Origin: Thalassomonas actiniarum
GTDB taxonomy: Bacteria; Pseudomonadota; Gammaproteobacteria; Enterobacterales; Alteromonadaceae
DNA length: 64,000 nucleotides
Assembly (NCBI RefSeq): GCF_000948975.2
Contig: NZ_CP059735.1
Location: forward strand, 4,524,603-4,588,602
Reading direction: 5' to 3'
Below, piece by piece: positions 44,432 to 54,246 of this stretch; position 1 is the first letter of the stretch, and each line of letters starts with the position of its first letter. The notes beneath the pieces were generated by a model, which saw only the letters and a program-made list of their open reading frames with translations, did no database searches and was not told where the DNA came from. Made by a program: the position numbers and the translations under genes.

Positions 44432-45946
44432 TTACAGTGCTTTGCAATAATAATTGATAAATTCCTGGTGGCCGGGCATGTCTGCCACCCTTGCATCTAC
44501 CTGACCCTTAATACCTTTTAAAAATTTAGCCAGTTCGGCATCACTCATCTGATCGACTATCTGATGGTAATTTTCCGGCATGATCCCCTGCCCCATCATC
44601 ACCTGGGTCCAGGAGTCAAGACGGAACAATTCGCTCTGGGTAATGCACACCCGGGCGGTCTTTTTAAACAGCTCCATCCTGTGGGCAAGGGTTTGCGGCA
44701 CTTCCATGTTTTGACAATAGCGCCAAAACGGGCTGTCATCACGTTCGGTGGCTTTGTAGTGCAAAATAATAAAGTCGCGGATGCGCTCCATTTCTTCCCT
44801 GGTTTGATTGTTATATTCGTCGATATTGGCCTGGCTGATCTCATTATGGGGAAATAACTTCATCAGGCGTAAAATCGATGCCATGATCAAGTGGATCGCG
44901 GTAGACTCCACCGGCTCGACAAAGCCGCTGGCCAAGCCGATGGCGATACAATTTTTATTCCAGCCCTTAACGCGGCGGCCGGTGTTATAGCGGAAAACTT
45001 TCGGCTCGGTAATGGCCGGGCTTTCCAGGTTATCCATAAGCGTGGCAATCGCTTCTTCATCCGAGGTATAGCGGCTGCAAAACACCAGGCCATTGCCAAC
45101 CCTGTGTTGCAGCGGGATCCGCCACTGCCAGCCCCAGTTATGGGCAATGGCCTGGGTATAAGGCCTGGGCTCGCCTGCTTTTTCTGTTTGCACCGCCACG
45201 GCACTGTCGCAGGGGATCAAATGGCTGTAACTTTCAAAACCGGTATTTAACGCCCCTTCGATTAACCGGGCGGCAAAACCGGTGCAATCAATAAATAAGT
45301 CCCCTTCAACCCGGGTGCCGTTATCCAGGGTCAGGGCTTGAATATAGCCGGTTTCGGCCTGAATGCTGACATCTTCAATTTTGCCTTCGAGGCGCTTCAC
45401 CCCTTTGCCAAGCGCTAATTGTTTTAAATAGTCGGCATATAAACCGGCATCGAGATGGTAGGCATAATCGAGGTTGCCGTCTCTTGAGCCTAAAAACTTA
45501 CCGGCTTTGGCCGCGGCATGTTCCGGGCAGTAGGCGCCGAACTCGTCCTTGATGCCTTTTTTCAGTCCTGCCAGGTAGAAATGCTGAAACTCTCCCGCCC
45601 AGCAGATGCGCCCGGTATCGCCGAAAGAGTGAATATAACTGTCATTTTGTCTGCCCCAGTTTTTAAACTCGATACCAAGCTTAAAGGTCCCCCGGACCGT
45701 TTTCATAAAGTGCTGTTCATTAATACCAAGCAATTCATTAAAAGTGCGCAGCGGCGGTATGGTGGCTTCACCGACACCGATGCGGCCAATTTCTTCCGAT
45801 TCAATCAGGGTAATATCCAGGCTTTTTCCCAGTAACTTTGACAAAGAAGCCGCCGTCATCCAGCCGGCACTGCCGCCACCTGCAATGACAACACGTTGAA
45901 TTTTTTTATTCTTGTTATCTTCTTGACTCGTTGTTTGCATATTCAT
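44432..45946 (-). CDS. Tryptophan-halogenase-family FAD-dependent enzyme
   Basis: A 504-residue flavoprotein. The FAD loop is VVIAGGGSAGWMTAASL (G23-x-G25-x2-G28). The halogenase hallmark WxWxIP is present in NWGWQWRIP, and an FK motif (TFKLGIEFKNW) sits where the catalytic Lys of flavin halogenases lies. Many marine TonB-linked members have no proven halogenase activity. It is the last gene of the set TonB receptor - SapC - methyltransferase - halogenase. Confidence 0.88.
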   Translation of the reverse strand: MNMQTTSQEDNKNKKIQRVVIAGGGSAGWMTAASLSKLLGKSLDITLIESEEIGRIGVGEATIPPLRTFNELLGINEQHFMKTVRGTFKLGIEFKNWGRQNDSYIHSFGDTGRICWAGEFQHFYLAGLKKGIKDEFGAYCPEHAAAKAGKFLGSRDGNLDYAYHLDAGLYADYLKQLALGKGVKRLEGKIEDVSIQAETGYIQALTLDNGTRVEGDLFIDCTGFAARLIEGALNTGFESYSHLIPCDSAVAVQTEKAGEPRPYTQAIAHNWGWQWRIPLQHRVGNGLVFCSRYTSDEEAIATLMDNLESPAITEPKVFRYNTGRRVKGWNKNCIAIGLASGFVEPVESTAIHLIMASILRLMKLFPHNEISQANIDEYNNQTREEMERIRDFIILHYKATERDDSPFWRYCQNMEVPQTLAHRMELFKKTARVCITQSELFRLDSWTQVMMGQGIMPENYHQIVDQMSDAELAKFLKGIKGQVDARVADMPGHQEFINYYCKAL

Positions 45947-46029
45947 TTCCTGAATTGTTCAAGTGACTACCGACCCTTGCCCCGAGGGGCTTATTATTAA
46001 ATAACACAGCTGGCTGCTCAGGTAAACGC

Positions 46030-46755
46030 TTAAATGGAAGCGTTTTCACCAGCCGCTTTATCCAGGCAGTTAACACCGGGCTTTTTCGATAAGACTACCA
46101 GTTTTGCCTGTGCCGGCGGCTTGATCACCGCACTATAAAAATAACTGTCGGTGATTTTTTCAATGTGAAAATGCTCGGCAAAAACATTATGTAAGATCTC
46201 GTCGTCAAAACGATAAGGCATGGGAATTTTTTGCCCGGCAAAAACATCATAATCGCTAAAGCGCCTTTCTTTTAAACTCATGGTTTTAAGCAGTACTTTG
46301 CCATCCGCTTTGAGCAGTTTAAGCACATTGGCAATGTATTTTTTGGTGCTGATACAGCAGACGGAATGAAAACAGCCGCGGTCAAGAATTAAATCAAACT
46401 GCTCCGGCGCCAGGCGGCTATCAAGGACATCATCTAATACAAATTCAACTTGCGTTTGCCAGGGTAAGGTTTCCGTTTTGTTTTTTGCCTGAGCCAGGGC
46501 AGTTTCAGAAATATCCGAGCCGACCACCTGATAGCCCATTTTCGCCAAAGCGATTGCCTGGCTGCCGCTGCAGGTGCCCAAATCCAGGATTTTAGCACTG
46601 TGAATACCATGTACTTTTAAAAAATCGCTGATGTCGGGGTCAAGCTCCTCGCTGAACCAGGGCCAACGGTTAGTGCTTGTGCCCTGGTACATTTGTTGAT
46701 TTTTACTTTCCCACTTATCTTCGTTCCATTTAATGAAGTCTTGTAAGCTCGTCAT
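46030..46755 (-). CDS. SAM-dependent class I methyltransferase
   Basis: A 241-residue methyltransferase with motif I in ILDLGTCSGSQAIALAKMG, motif II ... VVGSDISETALAQAKN and FDLILDRGCFHSV. The fold resembles thiopurine/TehB-like small-molecule methyltransferases. An in-frame TTG two codons upstream is possible. It lies between the SapC and halogenase genes, 83 bp before the halogenase, which is an uncommon component of such clusters. Confidence 0.85.
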   Translation of the reverse strand: MTSLQDFIKWNEDKWESKNQQMYQGTSTNRWPWFSEELDPDISDFLKVHGIHSAKILDLGTCSGSQAIALAKMGYQVVGSDISETALAQAKNKTETLPWQTQVEFVLDDVLDSRLAPEQFDLILDRGCFHSVCCISTKKYIANVLKLLKADGKVLLKTMSLKERRFSDYDVFAGQKIPMPYRFDDEILHNVFAEHFHIEKITDSYFYSAVIKPPAQAKLVVLSKKPGVNCLDKAAGENASI

Positions 46756-46808
46756 ATCCAACCTGCTGTTATCGTTTTTATTGCCAAAGATGTTATCGGG
46801 TGGCCAAG

Positions 46809-47561
46809 TTATAAAGCGGCGTTTTTTAAATCCACCAATTTTCTGACATTAGCCAGAGAAGACACCACGGCAAAGGCCAGGGATAAAAACCCGGCCTTAT
46901 TCAGCTGCTCCAGGGCATTGCCGTCAAGTGCCGCCAGTTTTTCTTCGTGGATAGTATAATTGCCGCTAAGCTTGATGTGCCGGCCGTTATTTAAGGTGAT
47001 GTCGAGGTTCACGGCTTCGATAAGATCATAACGGCTAAAGGCATCAAACATGGCTTTACTGAGATTGGCGCCGTCATTGATGGTGGCCAGAGCCTGGGCT
47101 ACCTGCTGCAGGTAAGGGCTTTGCTCGCCATTTTCCAGGAACAGGGCTTCCCCTGCCAGCTTATCATCTTCTGCATTACCTTGTGAGGTATGGCTAACCC
47201 TGGGACTGGCAATATCAATATAAATCACCGGGCTATTAACCACTTGTCCCTTGATTTCTTGAGGTTCAAAACCGATCAGAAAAGGCCCTTTAGCGATCAC
47301 CGCGGGAATATAATTCGCCTGCCATTTTCCCCGTTTAAGAAACAGGTTTTCATCTTTTTCCAGGCCAAGTAACACCACGGATTGAAAGTCACCGGTTTGC
47401 GGGTGCTTACTGAATAAAATGGGATATTCCCTTTGGATATTAATGAACTCACTCGGATAAGTCAGGGTACTGGTAACCTTATCCCCCAATTTGACCGAAT
47501 TTTTGCTGTTAACCCTTAAGTCTTTATGTTCAAGGTGGTTTAACCGTACTGCATTCGCCAT
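46809..47561 (-). CDS. SapC-family protein
   Basis: A 250-residue SapC-like protein. The start MANAVRLNHLEHKDLRVNSK is preferred because it has GGGGGAG just upstream and fits the family N-terminus; an in-frame ATG 16 codons earlier is possible. YPILFSKHPQTGDFQSVVLLG and WQANYIPAVIAKGPFLIG align with the paralogue at 33091. It is downstream of the TonB receptor, separated by 260 bp that contain a large inverted repeat and a hairpin. Confidence 0.87.
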   Translation of the reverse strand: MANAVRLNHLEHKDLRVNSKNSVKLGDKVTSTLTYPSEFINIQREYPILFSKHPQTGDFQSVVLLGLEKDENLFLKRGKWQANYIPAVIAKGPFLIGFEPQEIKGQVVNSPVIYIDIASPRVSHTSQGNAEDDKLAGEALFLENGEQSPYLQQVAQALATINDGANLSKAMFDAFSRYDLIEAVNLDITLNNGRHIKLSGNYTIHEEKLAALDGNALEQLNKAGFLSLAFAVVSSLANVRKLVDLKNAAL

Positions 47562-47613
47562 AATCTCCCCCGGATATTGTGCCTGCTGTGAGTTTTCATT
47601 ATTGTCCAAGACG

Positions 47614-47740
47614 TTTTTTAAAAGAACTCAAGTGTCCAATGTCCGTATAACTAAGCGGAATGAATATCTTTGGCTCAGCCCGGGAGAGAGGCCTTAAGCA
47701 ATGATATTTTTCCATACGAACCATGAGTTCTTTTAAAAAA
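47614..47740. repeat. 127-bp element with 17-bp perfect terminal inverted repeats
   Basis: TTTTTTAAAAGAACTCA (47614-47630) and its exact complement TGAGTTCTTTTAAAAAA (47724-47740) enclose 93 bp. It lies between the TonB receptor and sapC. It could be a MITE-like element or an RNA stem in the sapC leader. Confidence 0.8.
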
Positions 47741-47770
47741 TTTCTCTTTATTTTTACTTTTTTGGCTTAT

Positions 47771-47804
47771 AAGCCGCTTCATTAATCCCTTAATAAAGCG
47801 GCTT
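47771..47804 (-). terminator. Hairpin after the TonB receptor gene
   Basis: AAGCCGCTT / AAGCGGCTT arms about 20-55 bp downstream of the receptor stop, extended by ATTA/TAAT pairing. It may be a partial terminator that lowers expression of the downstream genes relative to the receptor. Confidence 0.55.
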
Positions 47805-47824
47805 TAAACTTTAGAAGCTAAGCC

Positions 47825-50800
47825 TTAAAAAGTATACCTGGCGCCTAACTCATAACGAGGTTCGGACTCTTCACCAAAGGTAAACTGATTTTTATTACGA
47901 CCGTGTTTACGGATATCTTCCCCGGTAAGATTGATCCCGGCAAAAGAAACCGACAGGTTCTCATTGACCTGATAACTGGCACTCACATCAATCTGGTCGT
48001 AAGCTTCAACAAATTCCGGCTCACCCGCACTGCGATTGGCATCTTCCAGGAATTTATCACGCCAGTTGTAGGCAAGACGCACGGTAATGTCGTCTTTTTC
48101 ATAGAGCAACACCAGGTTGGCGGTATCACTTAACCCCTGCAGGGCAAACTGCACTTCATCGGAAGCAACATCAAAGTTAATATCCCCTTTGACTATGGTG
48201 TAGTTGGCCTGCATGCCAAAACCTGTGTCACCGAAGAAATGCTGCATGGCAAATTCCCAGCCGTAAACCTTGGCTTCCTTGTTATTGACCGGCGCGTTAT
48301 AGCGGAACATCATTTGCGGATCATCGCTGTTGGGCAAGATATCGATGGCATCTTCAAATTCCAGCGCCGTCATCGAATCATAAGCCACGCCGAGTTCATT
48401 GGCGGCGACCATGGAAAACAGCTGGGTATCATCCGGGTTGGTGATGCCAAGAGCGGCTAAGTCAGCCATCGCCTGCTCGGCGCGCGGACCGTTGGTAACA
48501 TCCCTTAAGTCAAAGAAATTGGCAATAAGCGGCTCGGTGCCGACAAAGTTTTCCACCCGTTTTTCAAAGTAACCGGCTGAAACATAGCTGGTATCTTCAA
48601 AATACCATTCTACCGACAAGTCCAGGTTGTCGGACTCAAGCGGCACCAGTTCCGGGTTACCCGAGTTGGCACTGCCGTAGACCTGATCATCAAGAATGGT
48701 CGGCAGGGCCGGACCGCCGTTAATCGCGGTTTGCGCATCTAACTGGCCATAGCTGGGACGGGCGATGGTTTTACTGTAGGAGAAACGGGTGATCACGTTT
48801 TCCACCACCGTCAGGTCAAAATCAAAGCTGGGCAGCAGGTGATCATAGCTGTTGCTGACGCTATAGCTTTGCGCATCGGCAAAACTGCCTTGTATGACCT
48901 GGGTATCGTTATTACTGTCCCATTGTATCGCCGTTGGTATTGCCGATTTGGCGGATGATTTCGAATCCGTGCTTTCATAACGTAAACCTGCACTCATATG
49001 ATAAGGCATACCGCCTAATTCACCGTCGAGGTTCACTTCAAAATAAAGTGCAGTAATGTCTTCTTCAATTAACCTGTTGTTGGACTCGTTAGGGTTACGG
49101 CCAAATTCCAGATCATATTTATCTGCCGCCCACTGGCCAATTTCTTTGGCATCACCGCGAAAGCCCTGAGTCCAGCCGTCTTTGATTTTATAGTCGTCAA
49201 GGGAGTCGTTAAAGTCGATAGGGTCAAGAAAACCTTCGGGTAGTTCACCGGCATTTGAGGCGCTCCAGCCCCCCATGGTCTGGTTACCGGTATTCGATTG
49301 AATCGTAGTATTTTCCATTTTACGCGATTCAATACCAAAGTTGATGCTGCCATCTTCAAACTCATAAGCACCGTCTAAACGAATTTGCTGAATTTCATTG
49401 TCGTTATTGGAATAGGCCGTTTGCATCATAGTGGTGCCCAGATCAGAGGCATCAAGCAGGCCGTTACAGTTGTAACCCCCTACCCCGTCCTGGGTGGAAA
49501 CCCTGGGATCACAATCATCAAATACTACCTGCATCGAGGGTAACCCGCTGCTGCCGTAGATAGCCCCGACACTTTTATGGACATTAGAACCTATACCTAC
49601 GGTTAAGGCATTACCATATCCTTCGGTGGGTTTACTGACAGATTCAGAGTCATGAACATCCAATACCAGGGTAAAATCGTCGGTCACTTCCCAGTTGACA
49701 TTAAAACCCAGGGATTTGTCTTCGGTGAGGGAATTGTAATGTATCTGCTTGAGTGCAACATCACGCGGCGCATTTTCATTACGGTTTTCAATATAGACTT
49801 CCGGGGTCGGATTTAAACCTTCGGTAAACTGTGCCGTGCCGACAAAAGAGTCAAACCAGCCGGAAAGATCCGAGGAATGCACTTGCGAGTCGAGTTTGGT
49901 ATAGGTGTAATCTAAAGTAGTGGTGATATTATCAAGCGGGCGATATTGCAGGGTTAACTGGGCATTGGTACGTTCGCGCTGGGTATCTTCAAGGCGATAG
50001 GCAATATCGGAAGGTAACTGGTAAGCCTCTCCCATTTGTGGAGCATTGGTGATATTCGATGCCGGATAAGTCACACCGTCTACCGTATAAGCTTCGTTGA
50101 CTTCACGGTTAATGGAGCCGTCATAAATACGGTTGCTCCAGTTATTGATGGTGGCGCCGGTAGCACTGCTGTGACGCTCGGAAAAACTGCCGTTGAATGA
50201 GGCGCCAAACACTTCTTCTTCATCGGTCCAGCTGATCAGGCCGGAAAACTCCGGGGTCACCTTGTCGTTATAATCCCTAACGCCGTCACGGACACTGGTA
50301 TCATATAACGCCTTAGAGCCGAAACTGGTTTGCAGCCCGGGATTATCTAATGGCTTGGCGGTATTAATATTAATAGAAGCCCCTATGCCGCCGGTCGCAA
50401 TGGAGGCCTTACCGGTTTTATAAACTTCAACGGATTTAATCGCATCGGAGGCGAGGTTTTGAAAATCATAAGCCCGGTTGTCAGAAGCATGTCCCCCTTC
50501 GGGCAAAGATGACGCCGGCATGGCACGGCCGTTCAGGGTAACCATATTAAATTGCGGACCAAAACCACGTACCGTTACCCGGCTGCCCTCACCATTGGTT
50601 CTGTCTATGGAAACCCCGGTAATACGCTGCAGCGACTCCGCCAGATTGGTATCGGGAAATTTACCGATATCTTCTGCTGAAATGGCATCCACCACCCCGC
50701 TGGCATCCCGCTTTAAACGCGTGGATTCCTTGATGCTGGAGCGCATCCCGGTTACCTTTATCACTTCTATTTCTTTTTCCGCCTGTGCCTCGGCATTCAC

Positions 50801-50887
50801 GGTAAAAGCAGGTACAACGGTCGCAGCACCCAAGATCACCGAAAGCGTGGTCGCCAGCTTATTTTTCTTAAACCTTCTTTGAATCAT
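47825..50887 (-). CDS. TonB-dependent outer-membrane receptor, carbohydrate type
   Basis: A 1020-residue outer-membrane receptor. The signal peptide (residues to about 32) is followed by a plug domain with IGKFPDTNLAESLQRITGVSIDR and VRGFGPQFNMVTLNGR, the pattern of the large TIGR01782-type receptors that accompany sugar or oligosaccharide use in marine and Xanthomonas-type bacteria. The protein ends with YELGARYTF, the terminal Phe needed for barrel assembly. Two LacI operators 85-165 bp upstream link it to sugar control. The ligand is unknown, perhaps a beta-glucoside. Confidence 0.92.
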   Translation of the reverse strand: MIQRRFKKNKLATTLSVILGAATVVPAFTVNAEAQAEKEIEVIKVTGMRSSIKESTRLKRDASGVVDAISAEDIGKFPDTNLAESLQRITGVSIDRTNGEGSRVTVRGFGPQFNMVTLNGRAMPASSLPEGGHASDNRAYDFQNLASDAIKSVEVYKTGKASIATGGIGASININTAKPLDNPGLQTSFGSKALYDTSVRDGVRDYNDKVTPEFSGLISWTDEEEVFGASFNGSFSERHSSATGATINNWSNRIYDGSINREVNEAYTVDGVTYPASNITNAPQMGEAYQLPSDIAYRLEDTQRERTNAQLTLQYRPLDNITTTLDYTYTKLDSQVHSSDLSGWFDSFVGTAQFTEGLNPTPEVYIENRNENAPRDVALKQIHYNSLTEDKSLGFNVNWEVTDDFTLVLDVHDSESVSKPTEGYGNALTVGIGSNVHKSVGAIYGSSGLPSMQVVFDDCDPRVSTQDGVGGYNCNGLLDASDLGTTMMQTAYSNNDNEIQQIRLDGAYEFEDGSINFGIESRKMENTTIQSNTGNQTMGGWSASNAGELPEGFLDPIDFNDSLDDYKIKDGWTQGFRGDAKEIGQWAADKYDLEFGRNPNESNNRLIEEDITALYFEVNLDGELGGMPYHMSAGLRYESTDSKSSAKSAIPTAIQWDSNNDTQVIQGSFADAQSYSVSNSYDHLLPSFDFDLTVVENVITRFSYSKTIARPSYGQLDAQTAINGGPALPTILDDQVYGSANSGNPELVPLESDNLDLSVEWYFEDTSYVSAGYFEKRVENFVGTEPLIANFFDLRDVTNGPRAEQAMADLAALGITNPDDTQLFSMVAANELGVAYDSMTALEFEDAIDILPNSDDPQMMFRYNAPVNNKEAKVYGWEFAMQHFFGDTGFGMQANYTIVKGDINFDVASDEVQFALQGLSDTANLVLLYEKDDITVRLAYNWRDKFLEDANRSAGEPEFVEAYDQIDVSASYQVNENLSVSFAGINLTGEDIRKHGRNKNQFTFGEESEPRYELGARYTF

Positions 50888-50972
50888 GTTATTTCCCCGA
50901 GCTAGTCAATCATTATTATTGTGGGTATCCAGATCACTTTTTTAACTCAATTTTATTCTATGCACCCAAAAA

Positions 50973-50986
50973 TGAAAGCGCTTTCA
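50973..50986. promoter_or_regulatory. LacI-family operator in front of the TonB receptor (site 1)
   Basis: Perfect palindrome TGAAAGCGCTTTCA, identical to the core of the site at 13576 near the GH1 operon. Confidence 0.85.
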
Positions 50987-51036
50987 GTTTAAGGTAAAAA
51001 AAATTACTGTTACAGCTATTTTTCACTTTTCAAAAA

Positions 51037-51050
51037 TGAAAGCGCTTACA
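51037..51050. promoter_or_regulatory. LacI-family operator in front of the TonB receptor (site 2)
   Basis: TGAAAGCGCTTACA, identical to the site at 54371 and a hybrid of the two GH1-region sites. It lies 64 bp from site 1, almost the same spacing as at the GH1 locus (about 65 bp). Confidence 0.82.
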
Positions 51051-51187
51051 TAAAACTAATTTAAAAAGCCATTGCCGTCAATATAAAATTAAACATTGTG
51101 GATGTTTTATAAACAAACAAGAGCTGCATTATTTTTATACCGTTGAAATAAAATGCTTATTTATAGATTCAAGCAAAATTTAACAGC

Positions 51188-51967
51188 TCAGTAATAGGAT
51201 TGCTGCACTTGATGCCACTGCTCACTCTTGATCACAGACAATATCAGCGGGTTCAGCTTTTGAAAAAGTTCGGGGTAATATTTAGGCACCAGAATACGGC
51301 GATAAAACTTATTGCTAAACGTGTTTTTTGAAAAGTACAATTTATCGGCCCAGCTTTTATTGTCAGCCAGTATCGACATTAGGGTGGCATGACCTATGAT
51401 ACCGATATTCGCCCGCTTTAAGATGATCATTTCCAGCAGCCGGTGTTCATTTTCAACATCAAAGCGCTTAATTTTTTGCTGATATACCAGTTCATCAAGT
51501 CCAACATAGTAATAACCGGTAACGCCGACAAAGATGTTGCCAATCATGGACTCCGGGGTTTGGTATTCAAAGGATAAGTCAAGCGACGATACTACATCGT
51601 CATAATCTTCAAAAATGGCCTCACTCCACAAGTATTTCGTCTGCTCTTTATCTTTAAACCACAAAGGGATGACACCAAGGATAATGCCGTCCAAACTGCC
51701 CTCGTGCAAATTCCGGTTCAAGCGCTTTCTCGGCATATAAATCAGCTCAAAACGGTAACTTTCAGACTTACCGTTTAACTGCTTAACCAAATCAAAATAT
51801 AGCCCTTTCCCGCGGGAAAGATCTGTCACATAAGGCGCTTTTTGATGGGCAATATACATATTGATAACCTGCTTGTTGCCGGCGGCTAAGACGCGGAAAC
51901 CGCCTGCCCCATAATGGACCAACACTATGAACAACAGCACAAAAAATTGCAGGTTTTTAGCGGACAT
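51188..51967 (-). CDS. Periplasmic solute-binding-like protein (family 3 type)
   Basis: A 259-residue exported protein with an N-terminal hydrophobic leader (LQFFVLLFIVLVHYG). The layout of a family-3 binding protein is visible (GKGLYFDLVKQLNGKSES, FELIYMPRKRLNRNLHEGSLDGIILGV). No transporter genes adjoin. It is upstream of the TonB receptor on the same strand. The ligand is unknown. Confidence 0.72.
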   Translation of the reverse strand: MSAKNLQFFVLLFIVLVHYGAGGFRVLAAGNKQVINMYIAHQKAPYVTDLSRGKGLYFDLVKQLNGKSESYRFELIYMPRKRLNRNLHEGSLDGIILGVIPLWFKDKEQTKYLWSEAIFEDYDDVVSSLDLSFEYQTPESMIGNIFVGVTGYYYVGLDELVYQQKIKRFDVENEHRLLEMIILKRANIGIIGHATLMSILADNKSWADKLYFSKNTFSNKFYRRILVPKYYPELFQKLNPLILSVIKSEQWHQVQQSYY

Positions 51968-52278
51968 TAAGCAACCGGGACCAACTTAGTTTTGACAGTG
52001 ATTAATCATTAGCTTAGCAAGGTATTTTGTTTTCGTTACCTTCACCGATAAAAGATTAACCGGCAGATTTTTCTCGTTGAAAATTTTAAATCCGCCAGTT
52101 GTTTTAACCTGAGAATAAGGCTAGTATCAAAAGCCTTCACGGAGAATATTTTGTAGTGCTTTATAACGCCAAAGACGGCGTTATAACTATATAAATAAGA
52201 CAAATCAAAGCGTTACAGAAAATGGAATTTTGTATTATTAAAATAAACAAATTCACCAATCTAACGGGGAAATATTTA
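51968..52278. other. Intergenic region with a 10-bp-arm inverted repeat
   Basis: No gene. TTATAACGCC (52161-52170) and GGCGTTATAA (52177-52186) form a strong hairpin or operator in front of the small gene at 52279. Confidence 0.6.
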
Positions 52279-52560
52279 ATGATCGCAAAAGAACAAAGAA
52301 TAAAGGTCGCTAAAGAAAGATTTTTATCTGAGCATCCGGAATTACAACATAAGCTGTTAAGCCTGAGCACGACTGATGCCGACAACCTGGCCCTGAGCCT
52401 GGATGAATACCGGGATATAAAACTCAACCAGGAATTTAACCACCACGCCAAAGTTCACGGTATCAACGCCTCAGATCTGGTGATAGATCTTTGCGCCGAA
52501 AGTGAGCAGGAAAAACAGGCCATGTATCAGGAGCAACACCAAGAGGTCACTTCACACTAA
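52279..52560 (+). CDS. Small hypothetical cytoplasmic protein
   Basis: A 93-residue, highly charged, helical protein starting MIAKEQRIKVAKERF; GGGGAAA lies upstream. An in-frame ATG 19 codons earlier is less likely. It contains EHPELQHKLLSLSTTDADNL and an acidic C-terminus (ESEQEKQAMYQEQHQE). No family is recognised. Confidence 0.5.
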   Translation: MIAKEQRIKVAKERFLSEHPELQHKLLSLSTTDADNLALSLDEYRDIKLNQEFNHHAKVHGINASDLVIDLCAESEQEKQAMYQEQHQEVTSH

Positions 52561-52692
52561 CCATAATAACTTTACACCGGGTTATTACTGGCCCGGTAAT
52601 TCTTTCCAGGCCCTGTTTTCTGAGTCAAAAGTTATCTTACTAACCTGACAACACAGCTACTCGCCAGGCAATAACAGACAAAGTCACCTCAG

Positions 52693-54246
52693 CTAAACCC
52701 CTTTAAAGCCATATCGGGCAATTTTTTCCAGCAATTCCCTGTGTCCGGGCAGGTGCTGTAAATATTGCGCCTTAAGCTGCTCCCCCTTCATAATATGTTG
52801 CCTGGCAACATCCTCCTCCAGTGCCGTTAAGGCATAAGCCGCTTCACTGCGATAATCCATACCCGCCAGGATATATTGATAACTGTACAAGCTAAAAATT
52901 TCATGATGGCGGGGAAATTCATTTTTTGTCGGATAATGGCAAGACCATAAGCTTAACAGCTCTTGTAGGCTATCCGGGATAGAATCCCGATGGCGGTTAT
53001 CGAGCCAAAAATCAGTATCACGGCGCTGACTCAAGACATAATGCAGCTTTAAAAAATCAATGATCCGCTGCCAGCGGTAGCTAAATTCCTGATTATAGCG
53101 CTTGGCGATAACATCCATGCCCGAGCGGTTTGCGGGTAACTGCAAACAAAGCCAGTCGGCAGCAAGTTCAACCTGGACGATAGCAGAAGCTTCCAACGGC
53201 TCAAGAAATCCCGCCGATAAGCCCACTGCCAGACAGTTTTTTTCCCAGGCATGGCTGCGGTAACCGGGTTTGATGGGAATTTTTTTAATCTCAACTCCTT
53301 TAAAATCATGCCCGAGATATGCTGCCAGTTCCTGCTCAGCCTGAACTTCTGAGCAATAGTCACTGGAATAAACATGCCCTATGCCCCTGCGATTCGTTAA
53401 ACCTATATCCCAGATCCAGCCCGCCGCTGTCGCCGTCGATTGCGTGACGCAGGCTATCGGGCTGTCGGCTGCCGGATAAGGGATTTGCACGGCAAGGGCG
53501 GTATCGGCAAAAAGAATGTGCCTTTGCCCGATAAAAGGCACCTGATAAAAGCCGCCAAGCAACAGACAGGCAAAACCGGTGCAGTCGATAAAAAAATCTC
53601 CGCAGATATCGCCATGATTTTCTGTGCTGACCGAGGCGATATCACCGTTTGCTGCGCCATTCACTTTCACCACTTCATCGAGTACATGAGACACGTTAAA
53701 TTTTTCCAGGCAGTGGCGCTTTAATAAGGCGGCAAACTTACCGGCATTAAGATGATAACCGTAATTGACCACTCCGGCATATTCCGGCGTAGTGATCTGT
53801 TTAGGCGCCAACCCCTGCTGACAGATCTCCACCTGGGGACAAACAGCCTTGGCAAAAGAGCCTTGTCGTGGCGAGTGCTGAACAAAGTGCATCATATCGA
53901 GATCGTCATAACCCAGAGGCAGGGTAAAGGGATGATAATAGCTGTCATCCATGTTCCCGCTTCGCCAGCCATTAAATTTTGATCCCTGCTTAAAGCTGGC
54001 ATCACATTCACGCATGAAGTCACTTTCACTCAGTCCTATCGCCTTTAACGTGCTTCTCATGCCGGGCCAGGTGCCTTCCCCGACCCCGACCGGTTTCACC
54101 GAAGGAGATTCCACCAAAGTGATCTTCACCGGGCAATCTGGTGAGGTTTGATATTTTGCCGCCAGGCGACTTGCCATTAACCAGCCTGCCGTGCCGCCAC
54201 CGACAATAACAAGGTCGCGGATATCATCAGTTTTGTTTTCTACCAT
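52693..54246 (-). CDS. Second tryptophan-halogenase-family enzyme
   Basis: A 517-residue FAD-dependent halogenase-like protein, start at MVENKTDD. The FAD loop is LVIVGGGTAGWLMASRL. In the WxWxIP position it has GWIWDIG, with Gly for Pro, so the hallmark is altered. SFKQGSKFNGW matches the catalytic-Lys region. It stands alone on the minus strand, divergent from the TauE/SafE exporter, and shares a LacI operator with it. Confidence 0.85.
   Translation of the reverse strand: MVENKTDDIRDLVIVGGGTAGWLMASRLAAKYQTSPDCPVKITLVESPSVKPVGVGEGTWPGMRSTLKAIGLSESDFMRECDASFKQGSKFNGWRSGNMDDSYYHPFTLPLGYDDLDMMHFVQHSPRQGSFAKAVCPQVEICQQGLAPKQITTPEYAGVVNYGYHLNAGKFAALLKRHCLEKFNVSHVLDEVVKVNGAANGDIASVSTENHGDICGDFFIDCTGFACLLLGGFYQVPFIGQRHILFADTALAVQIPYPAADSPIACVTQSTATAAGWIWDIGLTNRRGIGHVYSSDYCSEVQAEQELAAYLGHDFKGVEIKKIPIKPGYRSHAWEKNCLAVGLSAGFLEPLEASAIVQVELAADWLCLQLPANRSGMDVIAKRYNQEFSYRWQRIIDFLKLHYVLSQRRDTDFWLDNRHRDSIPDSLQELLSLWSCHYPTKNEFPRHHEIFSLYSYQYILAGMDYRSEAAYALTALEEDVARQHIMKGEQLKAQYLQHLPGHRELLEKIARYGFKGV

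Larger units (their letters stand above)
50888..51187. promoter_or_regulatory. TonB receptor promoter region
   Basis: A 300-bp AT-rich gap without genes, holding the two LacI operators listed separately. A long AT stretch at 51050-51180 separates it from the upstream binding-protein gene, which is convergent in sense of regulation only (same strand). Confidence 0.5.

Noticed and set aside
46033-46046. LacI operator at GGAAGCGTTTTC
   Set aside because: It is imperfect and lies within the 3' coding end of the methyltransferase gene, not in a promoter.
50478-50882. 134-codon open frame on the plus strand
   Set aside because: Antisense to the TonB receptor N-terminus; shadow frame.
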